A DNA stretch of 64,000 nt, taken from contig OW203726.1 in assembly GCA_934045075.1 (NCBI GenBank), positions 7,028,860-7,092,859 on the forward strand, given 5' to 3'. Position 1 is the first letter of the stretch. Each line of letters opens with the position of its first letter. This document shows, in pieces, positions 34,262-44,088 of the stretch. Position numbers and translations under genes: made by a program. The DNA comes from Yponomeuta sedellus. Taxonomy: Eukaryota > Arthropoda > Insecta > Lepidoptera > Yponomeutidae. A model generated the notes under the pieces. That model did no database searches. It saw only the letters and a program-made list of their open reading frames with translations, and was not told the DNA's origin.

Positions 34262-34500
34262 ACTTATATACACATATGTAATGACTGCCTACTTGGCTTT
34301 TAAGGCGCTTGGGTACCAAGCCAGAGGTCCGGGCTTCGATTCCCACAGGGCGTCGCCGTACATTTGTACAAGTGGCCTCAGTCTGGGTGTATTTTCAGGT
34401 TTGTGTAATCTGGTTGCCATAGTACAGGGTATCCTAGTTTGGGACTAGGTCAACTGAGTGTGTTGAGTGAAAGTTATTATTATATTATTATTATTATACT
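34262..34500 (+). mobile_element. tRNA-derived SINE, second family
   Basis: Head: 'tgcctacttggcttttaagg' (A-box position) and 'ggtccgggcttcgattccc' (B-box position). Body: 'gtgtattttcaggtttgtgt', 'ggttgccatagtacagggta', 'tcctagtttgggactaggt'. It ends in an (att)n tail at 34470-34497. Headless copies are at 10330-10445, 11712-11815 and 25200-25250. Confidence 0.7.
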
Positions 34501-34567
34501 CTGTACTCTCCGCCGTTTGTACTCTTAGGTTAAGAAATATCTGTGTAATTTCCATTTTTATGTACAA

Positions 34568-34756
34568 CTAGCTGACCCAGCGAACTTCGTACCGCCTTAT
34601 AGTCGATTCTTTAATTATTTTTTTATTTTTCTCTCCGTAAGAACCATCCTCGTACCTACTTCAAGAAATATTCTAAAAAGAATTAGCGAAATCGGTTCAG
34701 CTGCCCTCGAGATTTGCGCTTACCAACGCATTCAGGAATTCATTTTTATATTATAG
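34568..34756 (+). repeat. 'gacccagcgaacttcgtacc' repeat copy
   Basis: Same modules and 3' end as the other copies, followed by a short (atct)-type microsatellite at about 34768-34786. Confidence 0.7.
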
Positions 34757-36039
34757 AAGATAAAGTGTTCTCTATCTATCTATTATTATGACCCTCAAAT
34801 GCCCTCAAAAGGAGAAACTATACTCCTTTTGAGGGTAAGAGAAGCCTCTCAGACCGATCCGGTCTCCAGTTATGCTTCAAGAGTGGTTATAATCTGCATT
34901 ACCAATAATATCATAAACATCATTTGCGGTTTCAATCAGAATGTAGGTCAGACACTCGTAAATTATCGTAAATATTCCAATGTACAGTTAGTTATGTTGA
35001 ACCGTATGCACTAATTCAACAAGGGCCGTAGAGGACCAAGATAGACTGTGAAGAATGAAGATTATAGGTGGCAAGCCGGCGCCAGTCGCGCGTCTTAAAT
35101 GTCATAAGTCGCGACTTTTCTTCTTGATCAGAGATATATATCTGAAAATTCGAGATTCTAGTCGATAGTGTAAATAACTTTTACTGTGGGATAAACTTTA
35201 AAAGCTCGATAATAAATATCAGCTGTTTAAATAATTTTAATGCCGCAAGAGACAAAAAGTGGTTATTTTGCTTTGTTCGTGTCTAAAACAGGTAACAAAC
35301 AATCAACAACATACAGAGACTTAACAGTGGAGATCTAGAATGTCACCCAAAGCGCATAACATCAGGAAAATGTTGTTTACATTTTTACAGGTAAAAAAGG
35401 ACTAAACCGGTGTAATATTTAGTATGGGATAGCAATATAATGATATTTTTTCGGCGATTTAGAAATATCATCTCTATTTAGGGGCCCACATTATGACCTT
35501 CCAGTGTCGTGGAAGGTAAAAGTTGTAGATCCTCCTCCTATTTCCGCATTTAGGCAAATGAGTCTTTTGTAAAGGCCTGTACAAACGGAAGTAGACTCAG
35601 AGGAGTGCATTGGGACAAGTTCATCATGACTCACATTTGACACATTTTCATTATACATCTTCGGACATATACAACTATCTAACTGCGGACGTGGGGAATT
35701 GGAATTGAGTTATATGTGGACAGGGAAGTTGTTAAAATGAATCGTAGCTCAGACAAACACAAATTTTTACTCACATGGCAAAGTCCTATTGAGGTTTCCG
35801 TAGCTGAACTTGAAGTTTAGTTCTTGTTAATTGCACATTGTGAAGGCGGGCAATAATGTCGAAGTATCTGCCGGCACTGGCTCTAGGTGCGAGCGTTAAC
35901 CGAAGTGCTGGTTAAAAGTTTATTTTTGCTCCCGAACCACATACATAGCCACTATGTGTACGTGATTATTTTATTTAATATGGGCCGCTGAATTATAGCT
36001 GGAACAGCTACGGTGGTTTTTTAACAAGTAAATTTCTAC
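34757..36039. other. Intron stretch, nothing recognised
   Basis: No exon or assigned repeat. A small inverted repeat 'ccctcaaaaggagaaactat' and 'actccttttgaggg' lies at 34800-34836. Confidence 0.45.
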
Positions 36040-36159
36040 TTTAAAAGTACATGAAACCGACGTATGTGCATGCAGCGACTGATAGATGTTGATGAAACAA
36101 TAGATGTTTTTCAAGATCGTGGCAAGTTTCTAAGGTTTCTCTACCCTTCGGGGATTGGG
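36040..36159 (+). pseudogene. Foreign LINE ORF2 C-terminus fused ahead of ORF1
   Basis: The translation MQRLIDVDETIDVFQDRGKF and LRFLYPSGIG matches the ORF2 C-terminal pattern seen at 47365-47485 (DNA 'gtgcatgcaacgtcttatg') and 48645-48745 (RLINVDEAKEICQDRGKWQT). It is a remnant of a different LINE that runs in frame into the ORF1 of the element at 36160. Confidence 0.6.
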
Positions 36160-36774
36160 ACTTGCGAGTTTAATGGTGCAAAACTTGATGAGTATGGAGT
36201 AAGGCTGTCTGAAGTTGAAAACAAACTTCCTGATATCGCTCAGCTTCAAGCCAAGTTTGACTCCATGGAAGACGAGCTAAGTGGTCTCAAGTGGGAGATG
36301 GCATCTAAGGATCAATGGGCTAGACTCAACAACGTGGAGATAAAGGGTGTCCCACTTAAGAAGAACGAAAATCTCTTTACCATCGTGGAAAACATAGGCA
36401 AGGCGGTAAACTACACATTCCCGACAACCGGTATAAACTACATATCCAGAGTGCCCATGCAAAACTCAAAAGACAAAACTATCATTCTGAGTTTCATAAA
36501 TCGCTACGTGAAAGAGGAATTTGTAGCTTCCGCGCGTCTCAAGAAATCCTTAAAAGGAACCGAGATTGGATTTGATAACTGCCCACAAAATATTTACATA
36601 AATGATCATCTGACACCGGAACAGAAAAAATTGCTAACGAAGACCAAATTAGCCTTGAAACCAAAAGGATACTTGTACGTATGGGTGAAGTTCGGTAAAA
36701 TCCATGTGAGAAAGGATGATACAACGCAAGTTTTTATAGTCCACAGGGAGTCGGATTTAAACAAGCTATTCTAG
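36064..36774 (+). CDS. LINE ORF1 protein (truncated, chimeric N-terminus)
   Basis: 236 codons. Residues 1 to about 32 belong to another LINE's ORF2 end. From about 38 a heptad-like coiled coil follows (KLDEYGVRLSEVENKLPDIA, QLQAKFDSMEDELSGLKWEM), then SKDQWARLNNVEIKGVPLKK, NYISRVPMQNSKDKTIILSF and INDHLTPEQKKLLTKTKLAL. It ends YLYVWVKFGKIHVRK. This block has the layout of the insect LINE ORF1 domain that is also related to the baculovirus FP protein domain (family knowledge). The N-terminal zinc/PHD-like segment usual in such ORF1 proteins is absent. Role: RNA binding and particle formation for retrotransposition. Function of this copy is doubtful because of the truncation. Confidence 0.75.
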   Translation: MCMQRLIDVDETIDVFQDRGKFLRFLYPSGIGTCEFNGAKLDEYGVRLSEVENKLPDIAQLQAKFDSMEDELSGLKWEMASKDQWARLNNVEIKGVPLKKNENLFTIVENIGKAVNYTFPTTGINYISRVPMQNSKDKTIILSFINRYVKEEFVASARLKKSLKGTEIGFDNCPQNIYINDHLTPEQKKLLTKTKLALKPKGYLYVWVKFGKIHVRKDDTTQVFIVHRESDLNKLF

Positions 36775-39700
36775 AGTGCATTTGTGTGTGGTTCCTAGAA
36801 CGCTATGTTTGCCGTTATATATTTTTCATAACACAACTTAATTCCGCGATACTTACGTGCATTGTTTACGCATACCGCCTATATCACTTTGCATTGCATG
36901 ACAAGGTTTGGTTCCCCTGTCCTAGCTTGCCGACGCGCATCTCGCTATTGTCTCGCCTGACCGGTTTTATAGCGGGCTCACAGTCACAATCAGTCGCCAC
37001 TGCTTGCCTACGACTGTGGACGTATGCTTTGCTATTACGAACTTACAAAATACCCGCTTTAGTGCATAGTCTGCTATTTAACCTACGCCTTTATAATGGC
37101 TACGAAAGATAGTGCCTTTTATCCGTCTATCTATTACCAAAATGTGAGGGGTCTGCGTACCAAAACGTTAACATTTTACCGCAACTTATGTATGTGTTCG
37201 TATGATATTTTAATATTAACCGAGACATGGCTGCTCGATGGGATTGTTAATAGTGAGTTATTCGACGACCGTTATTTTGTTTGGCGTCGCGACCGGGACT
37301 ACGATGCTACCGATCAGACACGGGGAGGTGGGGTCCTAATTGCAACTCGTAAGGACTTAGCGGTGATACCGCAGCCGGATTTTCACAGTACAGCCGAAGA
37401 CCTATGGCTAACACTAACTTTAAATGCGGATGGCTACCATTTCAAACTGCACATATGTGTTCTTTATTTATGTAAACAGAATAAAGGTAACACGTTCTCA
37501 CACCAGCTGTTAAATTTCTCGGAAAAACTCAACGAAATAGTACTAGCTAACCCTACTGATAAGTTTTTGCTCGCAGGTGATTTTAACATGAGTAAAATCA
37601 CTTGGAATCAACACAATTCTATATTAGTACCCGGAAATTATAACTCCATCGACGAGTGCTTACTCATCGACGATCTGAACACCTTAGATTTATTACAATT
37701 TAATAATATTTCCAACGAATCTGGGAAAATCCTTGATTTAGTAATTTCTAATGACACTACTGAAGTAGCCGAGTGTTTGACCCCGCTTGTCCCGATTGAC
37801 CCTTATCACAAGGCATTAATTATTACTATAAAATATGTTAAATTTATCCCTTTAACGCCAGCCCCATACAAAAAATATCTTTATAACTCTGGTGACTATG
37901 CCACCATTAACGCAGAAATACTTAGTACAGACTGGGAAAAAGAATTTTCAATGAGAGAATTTGGTGCCGCAGTGGATTTTTTCTACGAAAAGTACAGGTT
38001 ACTTAGAGAAAAATATATACGTCACAAATTTATTAAATCAGACTTTTATCCTAGATGGTACTCGGCAGCTCTTAAAAAATCAATTAAAGAAAAAGCTAAA
38101 TATCACACCAAATATAAAATCTATAGAAATAGAGCCGATTATGTATCATTTATCTTTCAGAGAAACAGGGTACGTCGGCTGGAAGAAGAATGTTTTCAAA
38201 AGTTTATCCAATCCACCGAGGATGCCATTGAGCGTAATCCTAGGAGATTTTGGTCCTACCTGAAATCACGCTCTAATTCAAGAGGCATACCAAGTTGTAT
38301 GTATTATGGTAACACACAATTCAGCACTGGCAACAACATCAGTAACGCTTTCTCCTCTTACTTTACTTCTAATTTCTTAGAAAACCGATTAGGCCCTGAT
38401 TCACATCTATGTTCCCTTAATGAGGAGCCGGACACATGTTGTCATATCTCAACGATAGATTTCAATCTGAATATACTGAGTCACATACTTCAAAAATTAG
38501 ATCCTTCAAAATCAGCAGGCCCAGATGACCTGCCACCGCAGTTCTTAATTAAGTGTGCCGAGAGCATTGCGAAACCGGTTTTGCTTCTATTTCAGAGATC
38601 ACTTGCTGAATGTACTGTACCGGCTATTTGGAAGTCAGCCTTTATCACCCCTGTTCATAAAAAAGGACCAAAAACTGACGTCACCAATTATAGACCCATT
38701 TCCAAACTATGCGTTATTTCTAAGGTACTTGAAAAGTTCGTCCATCACCAAGTCTATAACGCCTTAAAAACTTCATTCAGTAACACTCAACATGGCTTTA
38801 TGCAACGTAGGTCCACTGTGTCTAATCTAGTCCTACTTAATGAATTTCTTACTAAATCTATGGGCGAAGGTGAGCAAGTGGACGTAATCTACACAGATTA
38901 TAGTAAGGCGTTTGACAGAATCGACCACGTTATACTATTAAAAAAAATATATGAAGCAGGAATTAGAGGTAATCTCTTTCGATGGTTCCAGTCTTATATA
39001 AAAAATAGGTCACAAGCGGTAGTTGTTAATGGCTATAGTTCCAGATGGGAAGACATACCTAGCGGAGTTCCGCAAGGCTCTCTGCTCGGTCCATTAATTT
39101 TTGCTATAATCGTTAACGATATCGATAAATGTTTTCACTACACTAACCTACTCAGTTTTGCAGATGATATGAAAATTTTTTCAAAGGTGTCGTCTCAGAC
39201 CGATGCAAGAAATATCCAGTCTGACCTGGAAAGACTAGATGACTACTGTCTACGAAACAAGCTAGATCTTAACCCAAGCAAGTGTACTGTCGTCACCTTT
39301 ACTCGAAAGCGCATTATAGTTCCGACGACCTATACAGTCAAGGGATTCACGCTGGGCCGATCATCCCATGTTCGTGATTTGGGTGTCTATCATGACACTA
39401 AACTTTTGTTTGATGAACACATCAATAAAATTGTCAACAAGGCATCCAGGGCACTAGGTTTTGTGATGCGAAACTCCATGTGCTTCTCGAAGGCAAAAAC
39501 CTTGAAAATCCTATACTGCACATTAGTCCGAAGCCACCTGGAGTACGCATCGCAAATATGGAACCCAAGATACAGTGTCTACATAAAGAGACTTGAGTCA
39601 CTCCAGAGAAGGTTTGTGAAGTTCTTGTGTTACCGATTAAAGATCCCATACAAATCTAACAACTACTTACAGATTTGTAAAAAACATCATCTCCTTCCAC

Positions 39701-40244
39701 TTGAACTGCGACGCCATGTTGCTGATATAACATATCTTTTGGGGATAACTACAGGAAAGGTAGACTCACCCGTACTCCTGGGCAACTTATCCTTCACAGT
39801 ACCTACAAGATCCAGGCGCTCATTTCCTCCTATTTGCAAACAGCGGGTCTCAACCAATTACGAGCAAAACTCCTTCCTCTGGCGAGCTAGTAGCAGTGTG
39901 AACAAACTAGCAAGCGAAATTGACATTGATTTATTCAACTGCAATGCAAAGTTGGTCAGGCAACACTTTAATGACAAATTCTTTAACAACTAAATACTTA
40001 ATTCATGCCATGTAAAATAAAAAATAAAAACTGATAATCATGGTTACCTATTTCCATGTAATATATTGCGGTGCATGCTTAATGTACCTATTGTGTTGCT
40101 ATTGTTGTTTCCGAAATCTAGCAGTCTGTTGCTATAGGTGAAAACCTGTAAATGGCTCACTAATTAGTTTATAAGTTTCATATATTGTTTTTCAGCTGTT
40201 GGTTTCCCATAGATAAGAAATAAATAAATAAATAAATAAATAAA
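36160..40244 (+). mobile_element. Near-complete non-LTR retrotransposon (LINE), 5'-truncated
   Basis: It comprises a partial ORF1, a 320-nt spacer, a full open ORF2 and a 3'UTR of about 220 nt ending in (aaat)n at about 40215-40244. The 5' end is joined to an older LINE fragment, so the ORF1 N-terminus and 5'UTR are missing. It lies on the plus strand, antisense to Limpet, in the LIM1-LIM2 intron. Intact ORF2 suggests recent insertion. Target duplication was not found. Jockey/CR1-superclade membership is inferred from motif style. Confidence 0.85.
37096..39993 (+). CDS. LINE ORF2: AP endonuclease and reverse transcriptase, intact
   Basis: 965 residues without a stop. Endonuclease: YYQNVRG (N16), ILTETW (E43), LLAGDFNM (D162, N164), and PIDPYHKAL supplying the late His. 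Reverse transcriptase: AGPDDLPPQFL, NYRPISKL, YTDYSKAFDRIDH (D601), SGVPQGSLLGPL and LSFADDMKIF (F688-D691, both catalytic Asp present). The C-terminus has LYCTLVRSHLEYASQIWNP, typical of Jockey/CR1-like ORF2. There is no RNase H domain and no obvious C-terminal zinc knuckle. All catalytic motifs are intact, so this copy could encode active enzyme. A chance frame at 36786-37112 fills the spacer to ORF1 and is not counted. Confidence 0.93.
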   Translation: MATKDSAFYPSIYYQNVRGLRTKTLTFYRNLCMCSYDILILTETWLLDGIVNSELFDDRYFVWRRDRDYDATDQTRGGGVLIATRKDLAVIPQPDFHSTAEDLWLTLTLNADGYHFKLHICVLYLCKQNKGNTFSHQLLNFSEKLNEIVLANPTDKFLLAGDFNMSKITWNQHNSILVPGNYNSIDECLLIDDLNTLDLLQFNNISNESGKILDLVISNDTTEVAECLTPLVPIDPYHKALIITIKYVKFIPLTPAPYKKYLYNSGDYATINAEILSTDWEKEFSMREFGAAVDFFYEKYRLLREKYIRHKFIKSDFYPRWYSAALKKSIKEKAKYHTKYKIYRNRADYVSFIFQRNRVRRLEEECFQKFIQSTEDAIERNPRRFWSYLKSRSNSRGIPSCMYYGNTQFSTGNNISNAFSSYFTSNFLENRLGPDSHLCSLNEEPDTCCHISTIDFNLNILSHILQKLDPSKSAGPDDLPPQFLIKCAESIAKPVLLLFQRSLAECTVPAIWKSAFITPVHKKGPKTDVTNYRPISKLCVISKVLEKFVHHQVYNALKTSFSNTQHGFMQRRSTVSNLVLLNEFLTKSMGEGEQVDVIYTDYSKAFDRIDHVILLKKIYEAGIRGNLFRWFQSYIKNRSQAVVVNGYSSRWEDIPSGVPQGSLLGPLIFAIIVNDIDKCFHYTNLLSFADDMKIFSKVSSQTDARNIQSDLERLDDYCLRNKLDLNPSKCTVVTFTRKRIIVPTTYTVKGFTLGRSSHVRDLGVYHDTKLLFDEHINKIVNKASRALGFVMRNSMCFSKAKTLKILYCTLVRSHLEYASQIWNPRYSVYIKRLESLQRRFVKFLCYRLKIPYKSNNYLQICKKHHLLPLELRRHVADITYLLGITTGKVDSPVLLGNLSFTVPTRSRRSFPPICKQRVSTNYEQNSFLWRASSSVNKLASEIDIDLFNCNAKLVRQHFNDKFFNN

Positions 40245-41480
40245 ATTGGCAGCGTGTTATCTAAAAGAGTGTTCCAAGTTACTTCATTTATGGAAATATG
40301 GCAGTTTTGGACTAAAAAGTTACAGTTTACGGGTAGAATCATTTACTAAATTGGACAAGTAAGAATAAATAGACTGTAAATGCCTACGTTACTAAAAAGC
40401 ACTTTAACTACAATCCTCGACATAACATAATCTTTATATGTAGCTCCAGCTTATGGCTTTAAGATAGAAACCGTCAGTGGAATATAACATACATTTGTTA
40501 AAGCTCTTTAGAACATCACTAAAGTATCAATGGACCTGAGCAACTGTGAAGCATCAATGTGTCTGTTACGGCAAAGTGCTCGCGGTACAACCAACAACAG
40601 CAGGAGTATCAATGGAACTCCTAACACGCTGGTGTAAGGTTAAATTTGAAACAAAACCTGTATAACCGGATGTTACTTACTATACGTCACTGATTACACT
40701 CAAATTACACTTCATATTTTACACGCGAGCGACCCATATGCCGCTTTTACGTGCTGGATTATTTATTACAAAGTCCGATTCACAACTGTTAATAGTAAAC
40801 AGGTAGTCATACTTTTATGTAGTCGTAGGTGTTAAAAACAAAAGCTTAAGACGACAAACTGGACACCGAATAATAGGTACTTAATCCACAAAACTTGCTG
40901 AGATACCAATACAATTTTTTAATCAAAATATCAAACATGTTAACTTCTTAGAGCAATAAGCATAAGTATAAACCAGCGCTACGCATATTTGAGGATTTCG
41001 ATGTTTTGAAAACTTTGCACTTGTAATTTCCAATTCGATTGCTGAAGCTTTTGTATGTCATGAAGGTCTGATGTAAATATTAAGAATTTCTGCATATATA
41101 TGCAAAATATATGCTAATATATATCTTTATATTAATCTGAATATCTCCTAAGCCGTTGATTTCCCAGGTATGGTTCCTTTAGAAAAAAAATGTTTTTTCT
41201 ATTTCTATTACTATCTCAATTAAATTTTTTCGAGACTGGATTTATACAGTAGCATAGTTACTGTATAATTCAGATCTCGAAAAAATACAACATAAAATCT
41301 TACTATACGTTTATGTCACAGTGTTTATTATCGAACTCCCCTGAAACGGCTTCGCCGATTTATATGATTTTTTTTGTTTATTTATTTATGATTTTAGGTA
41401 GGGCCGAGAAAAGGTCGAAGGCTTTGGCAAATTGGCATATGGCAAAACAATATTTGCGGGCTCAGCCAGTATACTATAAC
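40245..41480. other. Intron stretch right of the LINE
   Basis: AT-rich, no exon. An AT-rich inverted pair lies at about 41214-41285 ('tttttcgagactggat' and 'cagatctcgaaaaaata'). Confidence 0.45.
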
Positions 41481-41530
41481 AATGTATGCATTTTTAAAAA
41501 CCTATTTAGAGGCTAAAAATGTATGCATTT
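41481..41530 (-). mobile_element. 24-bp mini-insertion of the tRNA-core family, copy G
   Basis: 'aatgtatgcattt' occurs at 41481-41493 and again at 41518-41530. Between them lie only 24 bases, 'ttaaaaacctatttagaggc' plus 'taaa', the family's 3' tail in antisense. It is best read as an extremely 5'-truncated retroposed copy, and it fixes the 3' terminus of the family. Confidence 0.8.
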
Positions 41531-41621
41531 GTTATTCGTAGAAAAATTCAAACTATAAACTGTTTAGAATATTTTTTCAAACAAACAAACCGAGAAATTA
41601 TCCCTAACTATTATCAGTTAA

Positions 41622-41691
41622 GTTTACTTATGGCCGGTTTCTGCGCTCGCTCTTTGCTGAGAGCGAGCGCAGAAACCGGCCATAAGTAAAC
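41622..41691. repeat. Perfect 32-bp G+C-rich hairpin
   Basis: Arms 41622-41653 and 41660-41691 are exact inverse complements (start 'gtttacttatggccggtttc'), with a 6-nt loop. The G+C content is far above the flanks. 'cacgctctttgctgagaaa' just to the right repeats the loop-proximal sequence. Confidence 0.9.
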
Positions 41692-42460
41692 ACGCTCTTT
41701 GCTGAGAAATTCGAAGAGACAGCACTACAGTTAAGTATTTACTTAGCGAAATTCTTAATTCAGATACTGGCCCTTAGATTAATAATTAATCTAATTAATC
41801 TTATAATTATTATAAGTAAAAAAAATACATGTTGACATTTTTGTTTTTTTTTATGTTAGACGAAGCTAAATACAAATTAATTTAATCCTAAATTTTGTAT
41901 GTGATTTTTAATAAATATTTTAAGCGCATCATACTTAAGCAAAAAATAAAAAGGGAGTAATAGCTTTTGCTCCATCCAATAAGACGCGCAATATAATCAC
42001 AAAGAAAGACGGTTGAGTGAGTGAGATTACAGAGTTTTTGCAGCAATTTGGCTCATCACCTCATTTGAGAGTTGAAACGGTTCGTTAGTGGGTTAGTGCG
42101 GAGACGCCCTGGCAAATGTCAAGAAGTCGGAACACCTTCAGTGCGCGTACAAGAATAAACATTGAGGATCAAGCACTCATGTGGTTAGTTTATTTGTGAT
42201 TGCGACGATTTAATTCTCGACGCAGCATGGACTCGGAGCTAACTGGCGCCACCAATGGTAAAAATATAATTACTTTTGGTTAGGTACCCTATCTTGGCGC
42301 AGCAACAATTTGCCTCCACGATACCCTCCCTACATTATAGTATTGAAAACAGTGCTTAAACTAACTACAAGAATGCAGAAATAACGCCGCAATTATGGTA
42401 CCTAATAGTATTTAATTTATTTAGAGATTATTTGGAATTTTCTTTCCAATGCTCGATATC
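41692..42460. other. Intron stretch, nothing recognised
   Basis: No exon. 42236-42262 contains 'gctaactggcgccaccaatg', an end fragment of the foldback repeat at 25268. Confidence 0.45.
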
Positions 42461-42752
42461 GATATCAACCCTTGTATGTCCCCACTGCTGGGGCACGCAG
42501 GAAGGTAAGGCCATACTCCACCACGACGGCCAAGTCCGGGTTGGTGGAGTATTGTAAGACAGTGGCCGGCCTTACTGTCAACAGAAGTAAGGCCGGCCTT
42601 ACAGAAGTTATCAAGCCGCCCACGGCCTTAACGACTGTCATAACATGACAGCCGGCACCAACGCGGCTTAACGTGCCTTGCGAAGCATGGAAGCGCTCGA
42701 AAAAATGCCACTAGCGGTAGTCACGGGCCGGTCACCCATCCTGAACCCTTAA
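42461..42752 (-). mobile_element. 5S-derived SINE, rearranged, minus orientation
   Basis: It starts with the inverted 3' end 'tatcaacccttgtatgtccc', passes 'ggtggagtattgtaagacag' with a local duplication of 'aaggccggccttac', and ends within the 5S-like head ('gggccggtcacccatcctga'). Confidence 0.75.
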
Positions 42753-43073
42753 AAATGCTATTGATAAAAAATGCATTTAAATATGCGTCATCTAGACATT
42801 ATATTATTTAAGTCAGGTTTAAGTATTGGCTAAGCACAGTGGTTTTAATTAGTATATGTACCTACCTATTCAGAAACGCACAATAGGCTCAAATAGTGGG
42901 AGATCACGCAGACACAACCTCTTCTCTAGTAGAGGAAAAAATGTAGAGTTATACCGATTGATGAGATTTGCCTAAAGTAGCTAGTAAAGCGCAGTGGTAT
43001 TAAATACTTACATAAAACTGTTCAGAATTGTAAAGTTATCAGATGTCATGCGATGTGATTTGAACCCACTTAC

Positions 43074-43217
43074 CTCGTCGCAGGCGTGACATCTCGGTTT
43101 GAGCCTCTCCGCATAGTGTCTGGCGCAGTACAGCCGACCATCCAGCGTGCAGTACGCCAGTTCCACAAGGAGCTCGTCGCATTCACTGCACGTAAAACAC
43201 GATGGATGGAAGAGAGC
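43074..43217 (-). CDS. Lmpt: Limpet exon: second half of LIM1, start of LIM2
   Basis: Acceptor 'tgtttttag|GCTCTC' and donor 'GACGAG|gtaagt' bound 48 codons, phase 0 at both ends. Translation: [48 protein letters not shown]. It supplies HxxC, CxxC and CxxH of LIM1 and the first CxxC of LIM2. The next exon (16335) continues as LIFSGEYTKAMN, giving the PET-protein LIM2 pattern CDELIF-EYTxAxxxxWHxxHFCC. The intron to that exon is about 26.7 kb and carries the nested gene and the LINE. Confidence 0.93.
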
Positions 43218-43683
43218 CTAAAAACAGGAAGAACATGTTTACAATTTATTTTAAATGCCAGTAATTTTTCGAATTTTCAAGGAAATATAATTAACCCCAT
43301 CTGTTGGGCAGTAGAGATACTGCTTTTAGTGACATCTATCGTCAAAGAGACTATTAAATTAGTGTTATAAAATGACACTAGGTGGCGCTGTCAACGAATA
43401 TTTTAACAACGCCATCTAGATGTCAAAAGTTAAAACTTAGTTTAGTCGTTAGATGACGCTTACTAAGAGAGCTCTCTTGACGCCACAATAAACCAAATAA
43501 TTAATAACACACAGAAGGGTCGCGGAATAGACACGCCAAAACTTAATGAAGGGACAGGACGAGGCCCACATAGAAGGGCTGGTGCGATATCGCGCGAACT
43601 CTATGCAACGCGTCGCGTCTTTTCCGCGCCCCCGTCCTACGCCACTTCTATTTGAGCTGAGTAAAAAAATTATATAGACTGAC

Positions 43684-43787
43684 ATCCTCGCCTATTCTCG
43701 GAGCTTGAACTGCTATGCCCCCACTGCGAATAGGTTTATTGCAGCCCATACATTCTGTTGACGCGCCATGATGCTGCAAAGCTTCCC
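43684..43787 (-). CDS. Lmpt: Limpet exon: start of LIM1
   Basis: Acceptor 'cttttgttacag|GGGAAG' and donor GAGGAT|gtcagt bound 104 nt. Two bases finish the Gly codon from the PET exon, then EALQHHGASTECMGCNKPIR and SGGIAVQAPRIGED follow. CMGC gives the first zinc ligands of LIM1. The IAVxA segment is typical of LIM1 in testin/prickle/Limpet proteins. The donor gtcagt is slightly non-canonical, but the join [12 protein letters not shown] is exactly what the family requires. Confidence 0.9.
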
Positions 43788-43874
43788 CTGTAACAAAAGA
43801 TTTCTTTTACTTTTGCTACTCATCGCTAGATGGCGGTAAATGTCCCTAACGAAATAAAAGTTTAGGTTGCTTAC

Positions 43875-44088
43875 CAATGTCAAGGGCGATTTCATTCCTA
43901 GCCGTGACGAAGTCCTCGTACTGCTTGCGATGCGCTTCGTCCACGTGCTGACAGTGGCTCAGTGACAGGTCCTGCCTGGGCAGCTGAGAGGCCAAAGCTC
44001 TGGTTCTCCAGGCACGCCACGCGGCAGCACCAGTGGCGCCACTTATCGTTGGCGCGCGCTCTCCTAGTGATGACCAGTAAAGTTCAGT
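43875..44088 (-). CDS. Lmpt: Limpet exon: second half of the PET domain
   Basis: Acceptor 'gactttttccag|ACTGAA' and donor ATTG|gtaagc bound 214 nt (71 codons and one base). Translation: TELYWSSLGERAPTISGATG, AAAWRAWRTRALASQLPRQD, LSLSHCQHVDEAHRKQYEDF and VTARNEIALDIG. The end matches the PET-domain core (QLPxQD, CxxVDxxHRxxYEDFVxxRNEIALDIG). PET domains link LIM proteins to binding partners and in testin mediate self-inhibition (family knowledge). Phase 0 entry from 46294 and phase 1 exit to 43787 both fit. Confidence 0.92.

Noticed and set aside
36064..36774. Baculovirus FP-like protein as a viral insertion
   Set aside because: The domain is shared with insect LINE ORF1 proteins, and an intact LINE ORF2 follows directly.
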